A DNA stretch of 64,000 bases from positions 744,001 to 808,000 of the forward strand of contig OZ246401.1 of NCBI GenBank assembly GCA_965230965.1, given 5' to 3'. This document shows positions 34,395-42,381 of this stretch, one piece after another. The position numbers and the translations under genes are program-made. The stretch comes from OLB23 sp965230965 (GTDB lineage Bacteria; Patescibacteriota; Microgenomatia; UBA1406; HO2-37-13b). The stretch's first letter is position 1, and every line of letters begins with the position of its first letter. Under the pieces are notes generated by a model. It worked only from the letters and a program-made list of their open reading frames with translations, did no database searches and was not told the origin of the DNA.

Positions 34395-35825
34395 CTAGTC
34401 GGACAGGCCTGTGGTGTCGATGTTGGCTGTAGTGGTCACGGCGATATCGACTTCGTCGGGTCTCGGATTGGGGAAGGGCTGGGCTGGCGGCGGAGCGTAC
34501 TGCTCAACCAGGGGACGGGTGCCAGCGATGTTGAACGCGTCGAAGATCGTAGCGAACTGTGCTTCGACTTCGTCAACCGCCGCACGGCGGTTCAGCTCCG
34601 ACATGCCCCAGAGCTCGGAGGAGAACTGCGCCAGGACGTGCTTGGCGTTGTCCTTCCACCACTGCTCCTCAGTCTGACCCTCCTTCGGTCCACCCTTCAG
34701 CGCAGTGAGCGCCTCGCGCATGCGGCGGTCCATCCCCAGCGTGACGTTCCTGAACACGCTGCGCATGATCGCACTAGCGAGATGGCACTCACCGGCCTCA
34801 GCCATTCGAATGATGCTGAAGGCCTCTGGCGGTAGGGTGCTGGCGCCGTGCTGGACGATGATCATGCCGAACTGACGGCGCGCACGCTGCCCGACCAGCC
34901 GCATTGCCCGTGTGTCAAGCTTGACCGAGGCGGTCGAGCCGTCAGGCAGCGTGGTACCGCCGTGGGCGGTGCCCGTGTTGATGCTCGCCTTGCTCAGATC
35001 GGGTATGCGGCCCAGTATCAAGGCGAGAACCTTCAGGTACGCAACAAGCTCCCTCGTGGTGCTGTTCTTGCCGCCGACTTCCCCGATCTCGCCGCCCACG
35101 GAGATGGTCACGCCTTCTGGCTGAAGGCTGCGGATGAGCTCCAGAAAGTGCGCCGTCCATCGAGCGTTGTTGTACTGCTGCTCGCGGAGCGTTCGCCGAC
35201 TGAGGTCCACGAGCGTGCTCGTGTCTACGTCGATGTTGAAGAACCAGGCCGCGATTGCCTCGCGGATGAGCTCTTCAACCGCCCCGATCTCCTTCTGCGG
35301 GTTCTCAGTAAACTTCGCCGCGCTTACCTGGAAGTGGTCACCTTGTACGAACACCGGGCCGGTCCAGCCAGCCGCGATTGCAGCGGCAAAGACGGTCGCC
35401 GTGTACTGCTGTGGCGACTGACCCGTGTAGCTCATCTCGGTGCGCGCCAGCTCGAAGATGATCGCGGCGGCATCAATCTCAAGGGCCTGTCGGAAGGCTG
35501 CCTCGGCAAGATCGAACGTCATGGCGCGGAGGTTCATAGCGGGTACGGTGAACTGTTTCGGCAAATCCCCACGCGCCATCGCCCCGTAGAGGGAATGAAT
35601 GGACGCGGGATAAATGCCGAGTTTCTGGGCCAGCTCCTTGATTAGGTACTGAGCCCAAGCCTGTTCGCTTGGAGTGCCGAAGTTGGCCAGTCGTGCGACC
35701 GGGCGCATCTTCGATCGGAGCGTCTTGGGCATCGTGATGATGATCTCATGGCCCCGGATATCTGCGCCGTAAGGCATCCAGACCGGGAATGGCGAAGGAA
35801 GGGGTCGTAACACGGTTGGGTCCAT
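34395..35825 (-). CDS. Class II fructose-bisphosphate aldolase-family protein
   Basis: 476 residues, longer than classic FbaA (~280-360). The fold is recognisable: VPAMNLRAMTFDLAEAAF; the zinc-ligand motif FVQGDHFQV (for LHLDHG); ISVGGEIGEVGGK (for E-GELG-GG); INTGTAHGG (zinc His); and MIIVQHGASTLPPEAF (zinc His, phosphate Ser). It probably cleaves a ketose bisphosphate; the sugar is uncertain. The ~80-residue N-terminal and ~100-residue C-terminal extensions, ending in a Pro-rich tail (QYAPPPAQPFPNPRP), are unusual. SD AAAGGAGG precedes the ATG by ~11 nt. GC-rich, monocistronic, leader ~100 nt. Confidence 0.75.
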   Translation of the reverse strand: MDPTVLRPLPSPFPVWMPYGADIRGHEIIITMPKTLRSKMRPVARLANFGTPSEQAWAQYLIKELAQKLGIYPASIHSLYGAMARGDLPKQFTVPAMNLRAMTFDLAEAAFRQALEIDAAAIIFELARTEMSYTGQSPQQYTATVFAAAIAAGWTGPVFVQGDHFQVSAAKFTENPQKEIGAVEELIREAIAAWFFNIDVDTSTLVDLSRRTLREQQYNNARWTAHFLELIRSLQPEGVTISVGGEIGEVGGKNSTTRELVAYLKVLALILGRIPDLSKASINTGTAHGGTTLPDGSTASVKLDTRAMRLVGQRARRQFGMIIVQHGASTLPPEAFSIIRMAEAGECHLASAIMRSVFRNVTLGMDRRMREALTALKGGPKEGQTEEQWWKDNAKHVLAQFSSELWGMSELNRRAAVDEVEAQFATIFDAFNIAGTRPLVEQYAPPPAQPFPNPRPDEVDIAVTTTANIDTTGLSD

Positions 35826-35931
35826 GGGTTAGCTGCCTCCTTTTGACAGCTTCAAGCGGGTTGTCGGACGGTTGTTAGCTCTCTCTTCCCAATCCAAATT
35901 ATCAAAGTCCAAAGAACGGAAATGGACTCAT

Positions 35932-35960
35932 ATTATAACTTATAGTATGAATAATGTGAA
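35932..35960 (-). promoter_or_regulatory. Promoter of the aldolase cassette
   Basis: Minus strand: TTCACA (35955-35960), 17-bp spacer, TATAAT (35932-35937). R copy D ends four bases upstream. The transcript begins with a hairpin AGTCCA ... TGGACT. Confidence 0.65.
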
Positions 35961-35964
35961 GTGC

Positions 35965-35993
35965 GGACACGAGGTTTTTAAGCCCTGGGCTTA
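35965..35993 (+). repeat. R repeat copy D
   Basis: GGACACGAGGTTT then TTAAGCCCTGGGCTTA; near-twin of copy B. It abuts the stop codon of the ABC permease (35991-36776) on the right and the promoter of the GC-rich aldolase gene on the left. Confidence 0.65.
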
Positions 35994-36776
35994 ATATAAG
36001 CTTGCCAAACCTTTTTTGCGAGCAACGTCAATGCTCGAGCGGAGATACCACAGGCTCAAAACTACATATACGCAGTTCAATCCGAAGCAGATTCCTAACT
36101 TTACAAAATCATAATGTCCCGTCGCAATAACCTCGCGGGCGCTTTCAAAAATATAGCTCGAAGGAATAGACAGTGCAATATTTTGGGCAAACTTCGGCAA
36201 GAAGCTTAATGGGTAGTAAATCGCTGAAAAAGGCGATACGACAGCAACTAAAGCCCATGCCAGTGTCTGTATCTTTGTACCAAAGCGTAAGATTGACCCA
36301 ATAATAATGAAGGCGATCCACCAGCTTGTAAAAATGAGCAGTGCAATATGAGGGATTAAAAGCATCATTGTTGAGAACAGCGAAATTTTATACAGAACCA
36401 ATGTGAGAACTAAAGTAAAAATAAAGCTCAGGACAACTTTAACCAATGATAAAAGTATGTTGCCCACCATCCATTCTGCCCAAGATAAGGGCGATACAAG
36501 GACATTCATTAGATTTCTGTCCCACAAATCAGCAAGAATGGTCAGTGCAATTGTATTGCTGGCCATATAAAGAATGATCCAAAGAATTAATCCTGAAATG
36601 ATGGTCACAAAAATATTACCCTCTGTTCCTGTCAGTTTTTGAAAATACGAACTTGTCAGCCCCCAGATACACAAATCAATTGTCGGCCAATAAAAAATAT
36701 CCGTGAGTCGATCAAGACTTCGGCGCGTTGCGTACAAATGGCGCAGTAAGACAGCGTATAATCTATGCCATTTCAT
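35991..36776 (-). CDS. ABC-2 type transporter permease
   Basis: 261 residues, six predicted transmembrane helices (for example IIVSPF-like AVVSPFSAIYYPLSFL, MNVLVSPLSWAEWMVGNILL). The pattern fits ABC-2 exporters of drugs or polysaccharides. It begins one base after the ATPase stop and forms the transporter with it. The substrate is unknown. Its stop is shared with R copy D. Confidence 0.85.
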   Translation of the reverse strand: MKWHRLYAVLLRHLYATRRSLDRLTDIFYWPTIDLCIWGLTSSYFQKLTGTEGNIFVTIISGLILWIILYMASNTIALTILADLWDRNLMNVLVSPLSWAEWMVGNILLSLVKVVLSFIFTLVLTLVLYKISLFSTMMLLIPHIALLIFTSWWIAFIIIGSILRFGTKIQTLAWALVAVVSPFSAIYYPLSFLPKFAQNIALSIPSSYIFESAREVIATGHYDFVKLGICFGLNCVYVVLSLWYLRSSIDVARKKGLASLY

Positions 36777-36777
36777 G

Positions 36778-37728
36778 TTAATTTTCTTTATCCATTAACT
36801 TTTCAGGGTGTTTCCCTGTAACCGCTAAGAAAAAGTCTTCCAAATTTGGTTTGTCGATACTAATTTCAGTATATTCAATCCCCTTTTCTAATAATTGTTT
36901 CAGAAAGTCTGGAATAGCTTTTTCTTTTAAATCAACCGTAATATAACGTCCTGTTATTGTATGAGGCAACTTTTGATCTTCACAAATGCCCGCAACGCGT
37001 TTAAGACCATCTTTTACAGTCAGTGATACATGCGAGATATCGAGCCTTCTGGCAAGCTTTTCTGGGGTATCATGCGCTATGATTTCTCCCCCACTGATAA
37101 AAATAACATCATCACAAATATCTTCAACTTCAGGCATATTGTGTGAGGTAAATAAAATCGAAATGTTGTGCTCTTTTCTATAATTTTGAATGAAATCGCG
37201 AATGTACTGCGCGGTTTCAGGGTCCATCGAGGCCGTTGGCTCATCCAAAAGCAAAACTTCTGGTTCGTTAATAAATCCTTTTGCTAGCATGAGGCGTGTT
37301 TTTTGCCCTTCAGAAAGCTGTGAAACTTCCTTTTTTTGAAGTTCGGATAATCTAAATGTTTCAATAAGATCATCGACCCTTTTGCGGCGGTTTTGTATTG
37401 TGTAGAGATAGCTTGTGTAGGTAAGACATTCTCTAACAGTAAGACGCCACGGCATACTTATATATGTGGAGGAAAAATTAACTTTTTCCATTATCTCTTG
37501 GCGATGTGTATTCAAATCTTTACCGAAATACGAAACAGTTCCACTTGTTGGGACGAGCAAGCCGAGCAACATTTGAATTGTGGTAGTCTTCCCTGCTCCA
37601 TTGGGACCGAGGAAACCAACAATTTTGCCTTTTGGCACAGAAAAACTAATGCCTTTTACGGCATCAAAGTTACCAAAACGTTTTGTCAGGTTGTGAACAT
37701 CCACAACAATATCTGGAGATTGGGACAT
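36778..37728 (-). CDS. ABC-2 type transporter ATP-binding protein
   Basis: 316 residues. Walker A GPNGAGKTTTIQMLLG, Q-loop region, signature LSEGQKTRLMLAKG, Walker B VLLLDEPTASMDP and a switch His (LFTSHNMPEVE) are all intact. The C-terminal ~90 residues are the accessory domain usual in DrrA/CcmA-like ATPases. It drives the permease encoded next. GC content and lack of an SD fit the native gene class. Confidence 0.95.
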   Translation of the reverse strand: MSQSPDIVVDVHNLTKRFGNFDAVKGISFSVPKGKIVGFLGPNGAGKTTTIQMLLGLLVPTSGTVSYFGKDLNTHRQEIMEKVNFSSTYISMPWRLTVRECLTYTSYLYTIQNRRKRVDDLIETFRLSELQKKEVSQLSEGQKTRLMLAKGFINEPEVLLLDEPTASMDPETAQYIRDFIQNYRKEHNISILFTSHNMPEVEDICDDVIFISGGEIIAHDTPEKLARRLDISHVSLTVKDGLKRVAGICEDQKLPHTITGRYITVDLKEKAIPDFLKQLLEKGIEYTEISIDKPNLEDFFLAVTGKHPEKLMDKEN

Positions 37729-37754
37729 GAGTTTGATTATAGCAGAAAAATAGC

Positions 37755-37788
37755 GTACCCCCGCCCCGCGTGTGCGGGGCGGGGGTAC
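37755..37788 (-). terminator. Intrinsic terminator of the 37823 gene
   Basis: 15-bp perfect GC-rich stem GTACCCCCGCCCCGC / GCGGGGCGGGGGTAC with a 4-nt loop, followed on the minus strand by GCTATTTTTC. Confidence 0.75.
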
Positions 37789-37822
37789 ATGCGTTCAGCC
37801 TTGGGGATGGGCGCCCCAAAGC

Positions 37823-38485
37823 TCACCGCAGCGGGCCGTGGCCCGCGTTGGGCAGACTGCTGGGTAATTGGCCCTTGATGGATGGGTGCAGCTGCTCAAC
37901 CGGGCGATCGACGACCGTGGTGGCTTCTGGCACGCAGCCGTTGAAGCCGTTGATCGTCAGTGTGTAGTCACCACCAGCGGCTAGAACGTAGCCCGCCGCC
38001 TGCTGAGCCACCTCCTCCGAACCATCGGTCGAGTTGTGCCAGATCTGGACTGCGTCCTGCCCGGCGCAGTAGCCGAGCCCGACGTCGAGGTGTACCACCG
38101 CTGCTGACGAGTTGGGAACGGAGTCTTCCCCGAGCTCCCTCCCGGGGTAGATGATCGGCCATCGATTCGTCTTCGGGCGCACCATGTACGAACCGTACGC
38201 GAGCGGGAGTTGGTAGAAACCCCGCTCATCGGCGATGACGCGCATCTCGCCGTTGCAGGTCTCCTCACCCTGCGCCGGCTGCTCATTGATGTAGGTGCAG
38301 GCGACCAGTTCCAGGCCGCCTTCCAGGTAGAACGACGTGATTGGCCCGGCGACGGTTGGCGACTGCTGGTTGCCGAGCGCGAATCCCCAGAGCATGGCAA
38401 GGAAGAGCAACGCACACACTCCGGCAGTCGCCAGAATGGTTGTCAGGTTGATGCTTTGTGGCTGTGCTGTAGGTTGATCGGTCAT
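37823..38485 (-). CDS. Membrane-anchored extracellular protein, GC-rich cassette
   Basis: 220 residues. A short cytoplasmic N-terminus (MTDQPTAQPQSINL), one transmembrane helix (TTILATAGVCALLFLAMLWG, ~15-35), then an extracellular part with Cys residues (VACTY, ETCNGE, GYCAG, NGCVPE) and the strand pattern GFYQLPLAYGSYMVRPKT that recalls carboxypeptidase-regulatory or SpaA-like beta sandwiches. The tail is Pro-rich. SD AAGGAG precedes the ATG. It has a ~170-nt leader with long-range pairing CCGACGG/CCGTCGG. Function unknown. Confidence 0.6.
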   Translation of the reverse strand: MTDQPTAQPQSINLTTILATAGVCALLFLAMLWGFALGNQQSPTVAGPITSFYLEGGLELVACTYINEQPAQGEETCNGEMRVIADERGFYQLPLAYGSYMVRPKTNRWPIIYPGRELGEDSVPNSSAAVVHLDVGLGYCAGQDAVQIWHNSTDGSEEVAQQAAGYVLAAGGDYTLTINGFNGCVPEATTVVDRPVEQLHPSIKGQLPSSLPNAGHGPLR

Positions 38486-38662
38486 GACGATCTAGCTCCT
38501 TGTCGCTTTCTGTGTTGGCGTTTCACCACTCTTCCAATCGGTGCCCATACCGACGGAAAAGGATTTCTTATCTGGAAATAAAAAAACCTATCCCGTCGGG
38601 TCGAAATGAACGCAATTTTAATGTGCATTTTTGGTTAAGCTTTAAACCAAAAATAGTCCCAT

Positions 38663-38691
38663 AGTATACTATTTTTAGCCTAATTGGTCAA
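38663..38691 (-). promoter_or_regulatory. Promoter of the 37823 gene
   Basis: Minus strand TTGACC (38686-38691), 17-bp spacer ending AAATAG, TATACT (38663-38668). The leader starts with the inverted repeat TTTTTGGTT ... AACCAAAAA. Confidence 0.7.
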
Positions 38692-38697
38692 GAACCA

Positions 38698-38726
38698 TAA
38701 GACCTGGTCTTTTTAGGATCGTGCCC
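38698..38726 (-). repeat. R repeat copy E
   Basis: TAAGACCTGGTCTTTTTAGG then ATCGTGCCC (R in reverse orientation), with a 13-bp palindrome AAGACC-T-GGTCTT. It lies between the divergent promoters of the 37823 gene and the LCP gene, four bases from the TATAAT (38730-38735) of the latter. Confidence 0.7.
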
Positions 38727-38742
38727 TGATATAATTGAATCC

Positions 38743-39897
38743 ATGGTCAAGAACGTTGAAAAACGAAAGAAGATTGCGATCGGCATCACGATTGTTTTGA
38801 GTCTCCTTTTGCTTTTCGGTCTGTTCCGCGTCGCCAAGCTTCTCAACTCGATACAAACAAAATCTTCAATCTGGGGCAAGACTATTCCAAAGGAAAAAAA
38901 GGTGTTTTCACTTCTTGTTATGGGTTACGGCGGAGCCGGTCATGACGGCGCGTATCTAACAGACACCATGATGGTGTTGCGCCTGGATCTTGAAAAGCAC
39001 ACTGCAATGATGGTCTCTATCCCCCGCGATGTATGGGTCAAAATTCCGACGACAGACAATGAGGATTTTTATCGAAAAATAAATTCCGTTTATCAGATGG
39101 GACTATTTAGGAAGAATTATCCGGCCGTGCCGGCAAAATATGAGGGTGAGCAAGGCGCGAGCGAGCTTGTGAAAGAAACAGTCGGCACCATTGTGGGCTT
39201 TCCTATTGATAATTATATAGCAATCGACTTTGATGGATTTAAACAGGCTGTTGATACGCTTGGCGGCGTTGATATAAATGTTGAGCGCGCATTTACTGAT
39301 ATTGAGTATCCGATTGATGGTAAGGAAACTGATTTATGCGGAGTCGATCCGAATGACCTGGCGAAATTTGAGGAGCTTGAAAAAATCGCAACAGAAAGCC
39401 CAGAAGTTGCATATCCATGTCGCTATGAGACGCTGCAATTTGAAGCAGGTCAGCAACATATGGACGCAGAGACTGCATTAAAATTTGTTCGTTCCCGCCA
39501 CTCACTTCAAGATGGTGGCGATTTTGGTCGCGCACGTCGTCAGCAGCTATTTCTTGATGCTATGCGCGGAAAAATCTTCAGTGTAACGGTTATTCCAAAG
39601 ATCATTCCTCTCATGAATGATCTTGAGCGCAACTTGCGAACCGATATGTCACTGGATCTTATTCAAAAGTTCCTTGGGGAGGCTCCAGACGCAAAGAAGT
39701 ATCAAACGCAACAAATTATTTTGACGACTGATAATTATCTTGAACATGAAGTTTCCAATGATGGTCAATATATTCTGACCTCAAAAGATGGACAAGACAA
39801 CTGGGCTCAGTTACAGAAAGATATTAATAATACAATTGCAGGGATTTCCCCTACTCCATCGGTTGTAGTTAGTCCGACAAAGAAATTACGAAGATGA
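38743..39897 (+). CDS. LytR-CpsA-Psr (LCP) family protein
   Basis: 384 residues. A basic N-terminus and one transmembrane helix (IAIGITIVLSLLLLFGLF, ~10-30) lead into the LCP domain: DTMMVLRLDLEKHTAMMVSI with PRD, KINSVYQMG, IDNYIAIDFDGFKQAVDTLG, and KFVRSRH with GDFGRARRQQ. LCP enzymes attach glycopolymers to peptidoglycan or proteins outside the membrane. TATAAT plus 7 nt precedes the ATG, so the mRNA is leaderless; R copy E overlaps the -35 zone. The next gene starts inside its end (4-bp overlap). Confidence 0.93.
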   Translation: MVKNVEKRKKIAIGITIVLSLLLLFGLFRVAKLLNSIQTKSSIWGKTIPKEKKVFSLLVMGYGGAGHDGAYLTDTMMVLRLDLEKHTAMMVSIPRDVWVKIPTTDNEDFYRKINSVYQMGLFRKNYPAVPAKYEGEQGASELVKETVGTIVGFPIDNYIAIDFDGFKQAVDTLGGVDINVERAFTDIEYPIDGKETDLCGVDPNDLAKFEELEKIATESPEVAYPCRYETLQFEAGQQHMDAETALKFVRSRHSLQDGGDFGRARRQQLFLDAMRGKIFSVTVIPKIIPLMNDLERNLRTDMSLDLIQKFLGEAPDAKKYQTQQIILTTDNYLEHEVSNDGQYILTSKDGQDNWAQLQKDINNTIAGISPTPSVVVSPTKKLRR

Positions 39898-40280
39898 TAG
39901 GCACGATCCTCGGGAGGTTGCGGTCTTCTGTGACTAACAGCTGGTTCTATACAGAACCACACCCACTTTTTCGCATCCTGACAATCTATGTGAATGGTGA
40001 TAAGCTTGTTATTTTGCCGCTTCTGCTCGCCATTGCCCTACTCGGCTTCTTTTCGCTAAAATTCATGCTTTTTATTTATGGCGTTTTCTTTTCTCTTCGC
40101 CACTTCGGTGAGATGATTTACTGGTTTTCGCACCAATTTTGGGAGAAAAAGTACAGGCCGGACGATTTTGGGTTTGTGCATTTATCAAACGACGCGATTT
40201 ATATTTTCTATCAATTAACCTCACTTGCAACTACGGTTTTTTGGATTGCAGTGACTTCTGCGGTAGCTTTGTATCTGTAG
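39894..40280 (+). CDS. Small polytopic membrane protein
   Basis: 128 residues with about three transmembrane helices (LVILPLLLAIALLGFFSLKF, MLFIYGVFFSLRHF, TTVFWIAVTSAVALYL). No family was recognised. The ATGA overlap with the LCP gene implies coupled expression and perhaps a role in the same envelope process. R copy F covers codons 3-12. Confidence 0.65.
   Translation: MIGTILGRLRSSVTNSWFYTEPHPLFRILTIYVNGDKLVILPLLLAIALLGFFSLKFMLFIYGVFFSLRHFGEMIYWFSHQFWEKKYRPDDFGFVHLSNDAIYIFYQLTSLATTVFWIAVTSAVALYL
39900..39929 (+). repeat. R repeat copy F
   Basis: GGCACGATCCTCGGGAGG then TTGCGGTCTTCT. It keeps the GGCACGATCCT block and the CGGTCTT end, but the dyad is imperfect. It lies inside the start of the 39894 gene, without a GC-rich cassette beside it. 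Confidence 0.5.
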
Positions 40281-40317
40281 ATATAAAGAATTCTTTAATA
40301 AGGAGCTAGGTTGGAGC

Positions 40318-40351
40318 GGACCCCCTCGGCTTTTTGCTGCCAAGGGGGTCC
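40318..40351 (-). terminator. Stem-loop between the small membrane gene and the 40430 cassette
   Basis: GGACCCCCTCGGC pairs with GCCAAGGGGGTCC (one mismatch), loop rich in T. It could end either the plus-strand LCP operon or the minus-strand GC-rich gene. Confidence 0.55.
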
Positions 40352-40429
40352 TTTCCAGATGGTCCCGCTAAGAAACCCCTGCGACTTTTTCTAGTTAGTC
40401 GCGCTTCGTTCTTTCGCGGGTACGGCTGT

Positions 40430-41137
40430 TCAGGGTCGTGCAGTTGCCACGGCCGGGGTCGGCCATGGCTCTGGCGTGTCCCGTGGACCACCCGGAGGTG
40501 GTTCCGGCGTGCGGTTAGCACACCAGGGCGGGTCGCTCGACAACCCCTGACAGGGGTAATCGGTGGGCCACGCCACCACGGGGGTCGGACCCGAGTTGGG
40601 CATACTAGCACTTACCATGGGCAGGTAGGCCAAATGGACGAACTGGGACTCGAGCGGGAGCTCGCTCACCTCCATCCGATCTGTGAAGAGTACGATCAGG
40701 TTGCCGCCCGCAATGGATGCGGAAATTGGCTCATCATCGTATTCCTCATGGTAGCGAACACGAGGTGTCGAAATGCCAGCAAGCCGGCGCTCTCGACGAA
40801 GCAGCGTGTAGACCTTGACCGAATGCGTTGTGACGATGATGGCGTCGCGACCTGTGTCGCTGACACCAAATCGACTGAAGTCCGGTTCAGGCCAAGAGGC
40901 GCTGGGACCCACACCATCGGCGTGGTAGAAGCCGACAGTGTTGGTCAGATCGTTGAAGATCCAACAAAGCGGACCCTGCTGGTCCTCAGGTAGGTTGAAA
41001 CAGATGATCTGGGCTAGCGGACCGAACCTTGCCGGAATGACGAGCTTGAGGTCCTGGGCGCTCCCCAGATACACTCCGTAGACACATACCAACAGAGCGA
41101 TGGCGAGCGCAATGCCCGCCCTAAAGATCTTGAACAT
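40430..41137 (-). CDS. Secreted protein with YLP motif and Pro-rich tail, GC-rich cassette
   Basis: 235 residues. The N-terminal signal or anchor is IFRAGIALAIALLVCVYGVY. The middle (~30-150) reads as beta-rich, with TGRDAIIVTTHSVKVYTLLR and SIAGGNLIVLFTDRMEVSEL, possibly a small beta-propeller fragment. Then comes VHLAYLPMVSA and a low-complexity tail (RTPEPPPGGPRDTPEPWPTP). The same order (strand domain, hYLPh, Cys, Pro tail) occurs in the neighbouring 41401 gene. SD GGAGG six bases before ATG. Function unknown. Confidence 0.6.
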   Translation of the reverse strand: MFKIFRAGIALAIALLVCVYGVYLGSAQDLKLVIPARFGPLAQIICFNLPEDQQGPLCWIFNDLTNTVGFYHADGVGPSASWPEPDFSRFGVSDTGRDAIIVTTHSVKVYTLLRRERRLAGISTPRVRYHEEYDDEPISASIAGGNLIVLFTDRMEVSELPLESQFVHLAYLPMVSASMPNSGPTPVVAWPTDYPCQGLSSDPPWCANRTPEPPPGGPRDTPEPWPTPAVATARP

Positions 41138-41260
41138 GGAATCCCTCCGTAGGGAACCCCAAACAGCCGGTTGCCGTCTGGATGTTCTCCCCTAGCCTGC
41201 TCAGTAAGTAGAGCTAACTGTGAGAGAATATTCAAACGGCATGTGTAAAAGTACTCAATA

Positions 41261-41289
41261 ATTATACTATAGGATACTATGAAAGTCAA
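41261..41289 (-). promoter_or_regulatory. Promoter of the 40430 gene
   Basis: Minus strand TTGACT (41284-41289), 17-bp spacer ending CCTATAG, TATAAT (41261-41266). The ~115-nt leader contains CTAGGGGAG and TTCCCTA, which can pair just before the SD. Confidence 0.7.
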
Positions 41290-41340
41290 GTCAAGGTAAG
41301 GAATTTTGAGTTCAAAGTAGTTACATTTTAGGTAAGATGG

Positions 41341-41368
41341 GCGTGCCCCGGCGATTGCCGGGGCACGC
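41341..41368 (-). terminator. Stem-loop after the 41401 gene
   Basis: 12-bp perfect stem GCGTGCCCCGGC / GCCGGGGCACGC with loop GATT, 32 bp beyond the minus-strand stop. A smaller CCCGC-TTG-CGCGGG hairpin lies between it and the stop. Confidence 0.6.
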
Positions 41369-41400
41369 TCCAACTCGATTCAGACTCCCGCTTGCGCGGG

Positions 41401-42120
41401 TTAGTGGCCGAAGGCCGCTGCCGCCTCCGCTGCATTGCACGGCGGGTAGCCACACCCCGGTCGGTCTGTCGGCACTGGCGCGACGGTCGGGCCGTGCCGG
41501 GGCGTCGGCGGCACCTCGCCTGGGTCCGTCGTCGGACCCGCAGGCGGAGTCGGCGCACAGGGATCGCCCGGCCCGCCTGAGCCGCATGCCCACCGGCCAT
41601 CGCCGGTAACCAACTTGGCTGTTACCGGCAAATAGATCCGCTGGACTTCCGGGCACCCACCCTTGAACGGGCAGGGCTCGGTTGGCCGATCCCCTTCCCG
41701 CCAGTTGCGGAAGCTCAGGTTGCCCTGGGAATCTACGGTGATGAGCACGTCGCCCGCCAGCGTGGCGCGAACGAAGTGTCCCTCGACCTTCGCGGCCGTC
41801 TTGAGCTCGCCGAACAGGCTTGCGTCGTCGCCGACGTTCTCGACCAGGACCAGGTTCACGAGCGTCACCGCCACGTGACCCTCGTTGTAGTCGAGGTCAA
41901 GGATCTGCGCTTCGTAGCCGACGCCATGGATCCACTTCTGGGTCCGGACATCGACCACGTACATGGTGGAACCGCTGGCGACAAGGGCCAGCGACCCCTT
42001 AACGGTAGTCACGGCCTGGCCGCGGGTGATGATGTTGTCCTGGGCGCCGGCCGTGCCGGCCGAGCTTCCCAGGGACAGGACAATTGCCGCGACGATAGCG
42101 GCCACATTCAGCAAGCGCAC
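41401..42120 (-). CDS. Secreted protein with YLP motif and Pro-rich tail, GC-rich cassette
   Basis: 239 residues from the GTG at 42120, selected because GGAGG lies six bases upstream and a clean signal peptide follows (LLNVAAIVAAIVLSLGSSAG, then TAGAQ). The mature part is beta-rich with a repeat-like pattern: GSLALVASGSTMYVVDVRTQ, ILDLDYNEGHVAVTLVNLVL, LAGDVLITVDSQGNLSFR. Then comes RIYLPVTAKL, Cys pairs (EPCPFKGGCPE, WACGSGGPGDPC) and a Pro/Thr-rich tail. Probably a secreted or wall-associated propeller-like protein. It shares architecture with the 40430 gene. Confidence 0.6.
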   Translation of the reverse strand: MRLLNVAAIVAAIVLSLGSSAGTAGAQDNIITRGQAVTTVKGSLALVASGSTMYVVDVRTQKWIHGVGYEAQILDLDYNEGHVAVTLVNLVLVENVGDDASLFGELKTAAKVEGHFVRATLAGDVLITVDSQGNLSFRNWREGDRPTEPCPFKGGCPEVQRIYLPVTAKLVTGDGRWACGSGGPGDPCAPTPPAGPTTDPGEVPPTPRHGPTVAPVPTDRPGCGYPPCNAAEAAAAFGH

Positions 42121-42159
42121 GATGTTCCTCCACGAGACGTAACCTATGGCAGTTGTCAA

Positions 42160-42231
42160 CCTGCCGAAAGACAAGGTACTCCCCTAGTGCGTGACGCGCC
42201 GCGTTAGGGAAGCACCTTGCCCTCAGGCAGG
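42160..42231 (-). promoter_or_regulatory. Structured 5' leader of the 41401 gene
   Basis: 72-nt interrupted hairpin: CCTGCC / GGCAGG at the base, then CAAGGT / ACCTTG, then TCCCTA / TAGGGG near the loop. It lies between the promoter and the SD, and could regulate translation or stability. Confidence 0.5.
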
Positions 42232-42276
42232 TTGATATAGTCTGAATCAAGTTTTTAAAGTACAAAGAAAAGAAAA

Positions 42277-42347
42277 AGCCGGCTGAATAGCTTTAACCCA
42301 GCCGCTTTTATGACCTATAGTATACTCTTTCTAGGCAAAGAAGTCAA
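42277..42347 (-). promoter_or_regulatory. Promoter of the 41401 gene with a promoter-proximal terminator-like hairpin
   Basis: Minus strand TTGACT (42342-42347), 17-bp spacer, TATACT (42319-42324). Starting ~13 nt after the -10 box, AGCGGCTG pairs with CAGCCGGCT (42277-42306, one bulge) and is followed by TTTTTCTTTTC. This looks like an attenuator, or a terminator for antisense traffic. Confidence 0.55.
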
Positions 42348-42351
42348 GTTT

Positions 42352-42381
42352 GGGCACAATCCTAAACAAGACACGGTCTTA
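42352..42381 (+). repeat. R repeat copy G
   Basis: GGGCACAATCCTAAAC then AAGACACGGTCTTA. The right end is the msrA stop codon; the left end is four bases from the -35 of the 41401 promoter, the same placement as copies B and D. Confidence 0.65.

Noticed and set aside
34848..35645. Plus-strand open frames opposite the aldolase gene
   Set aside because: Shadow of a GC-rich gene; the minus strand carries clear class II aldolase motifs and an SD.
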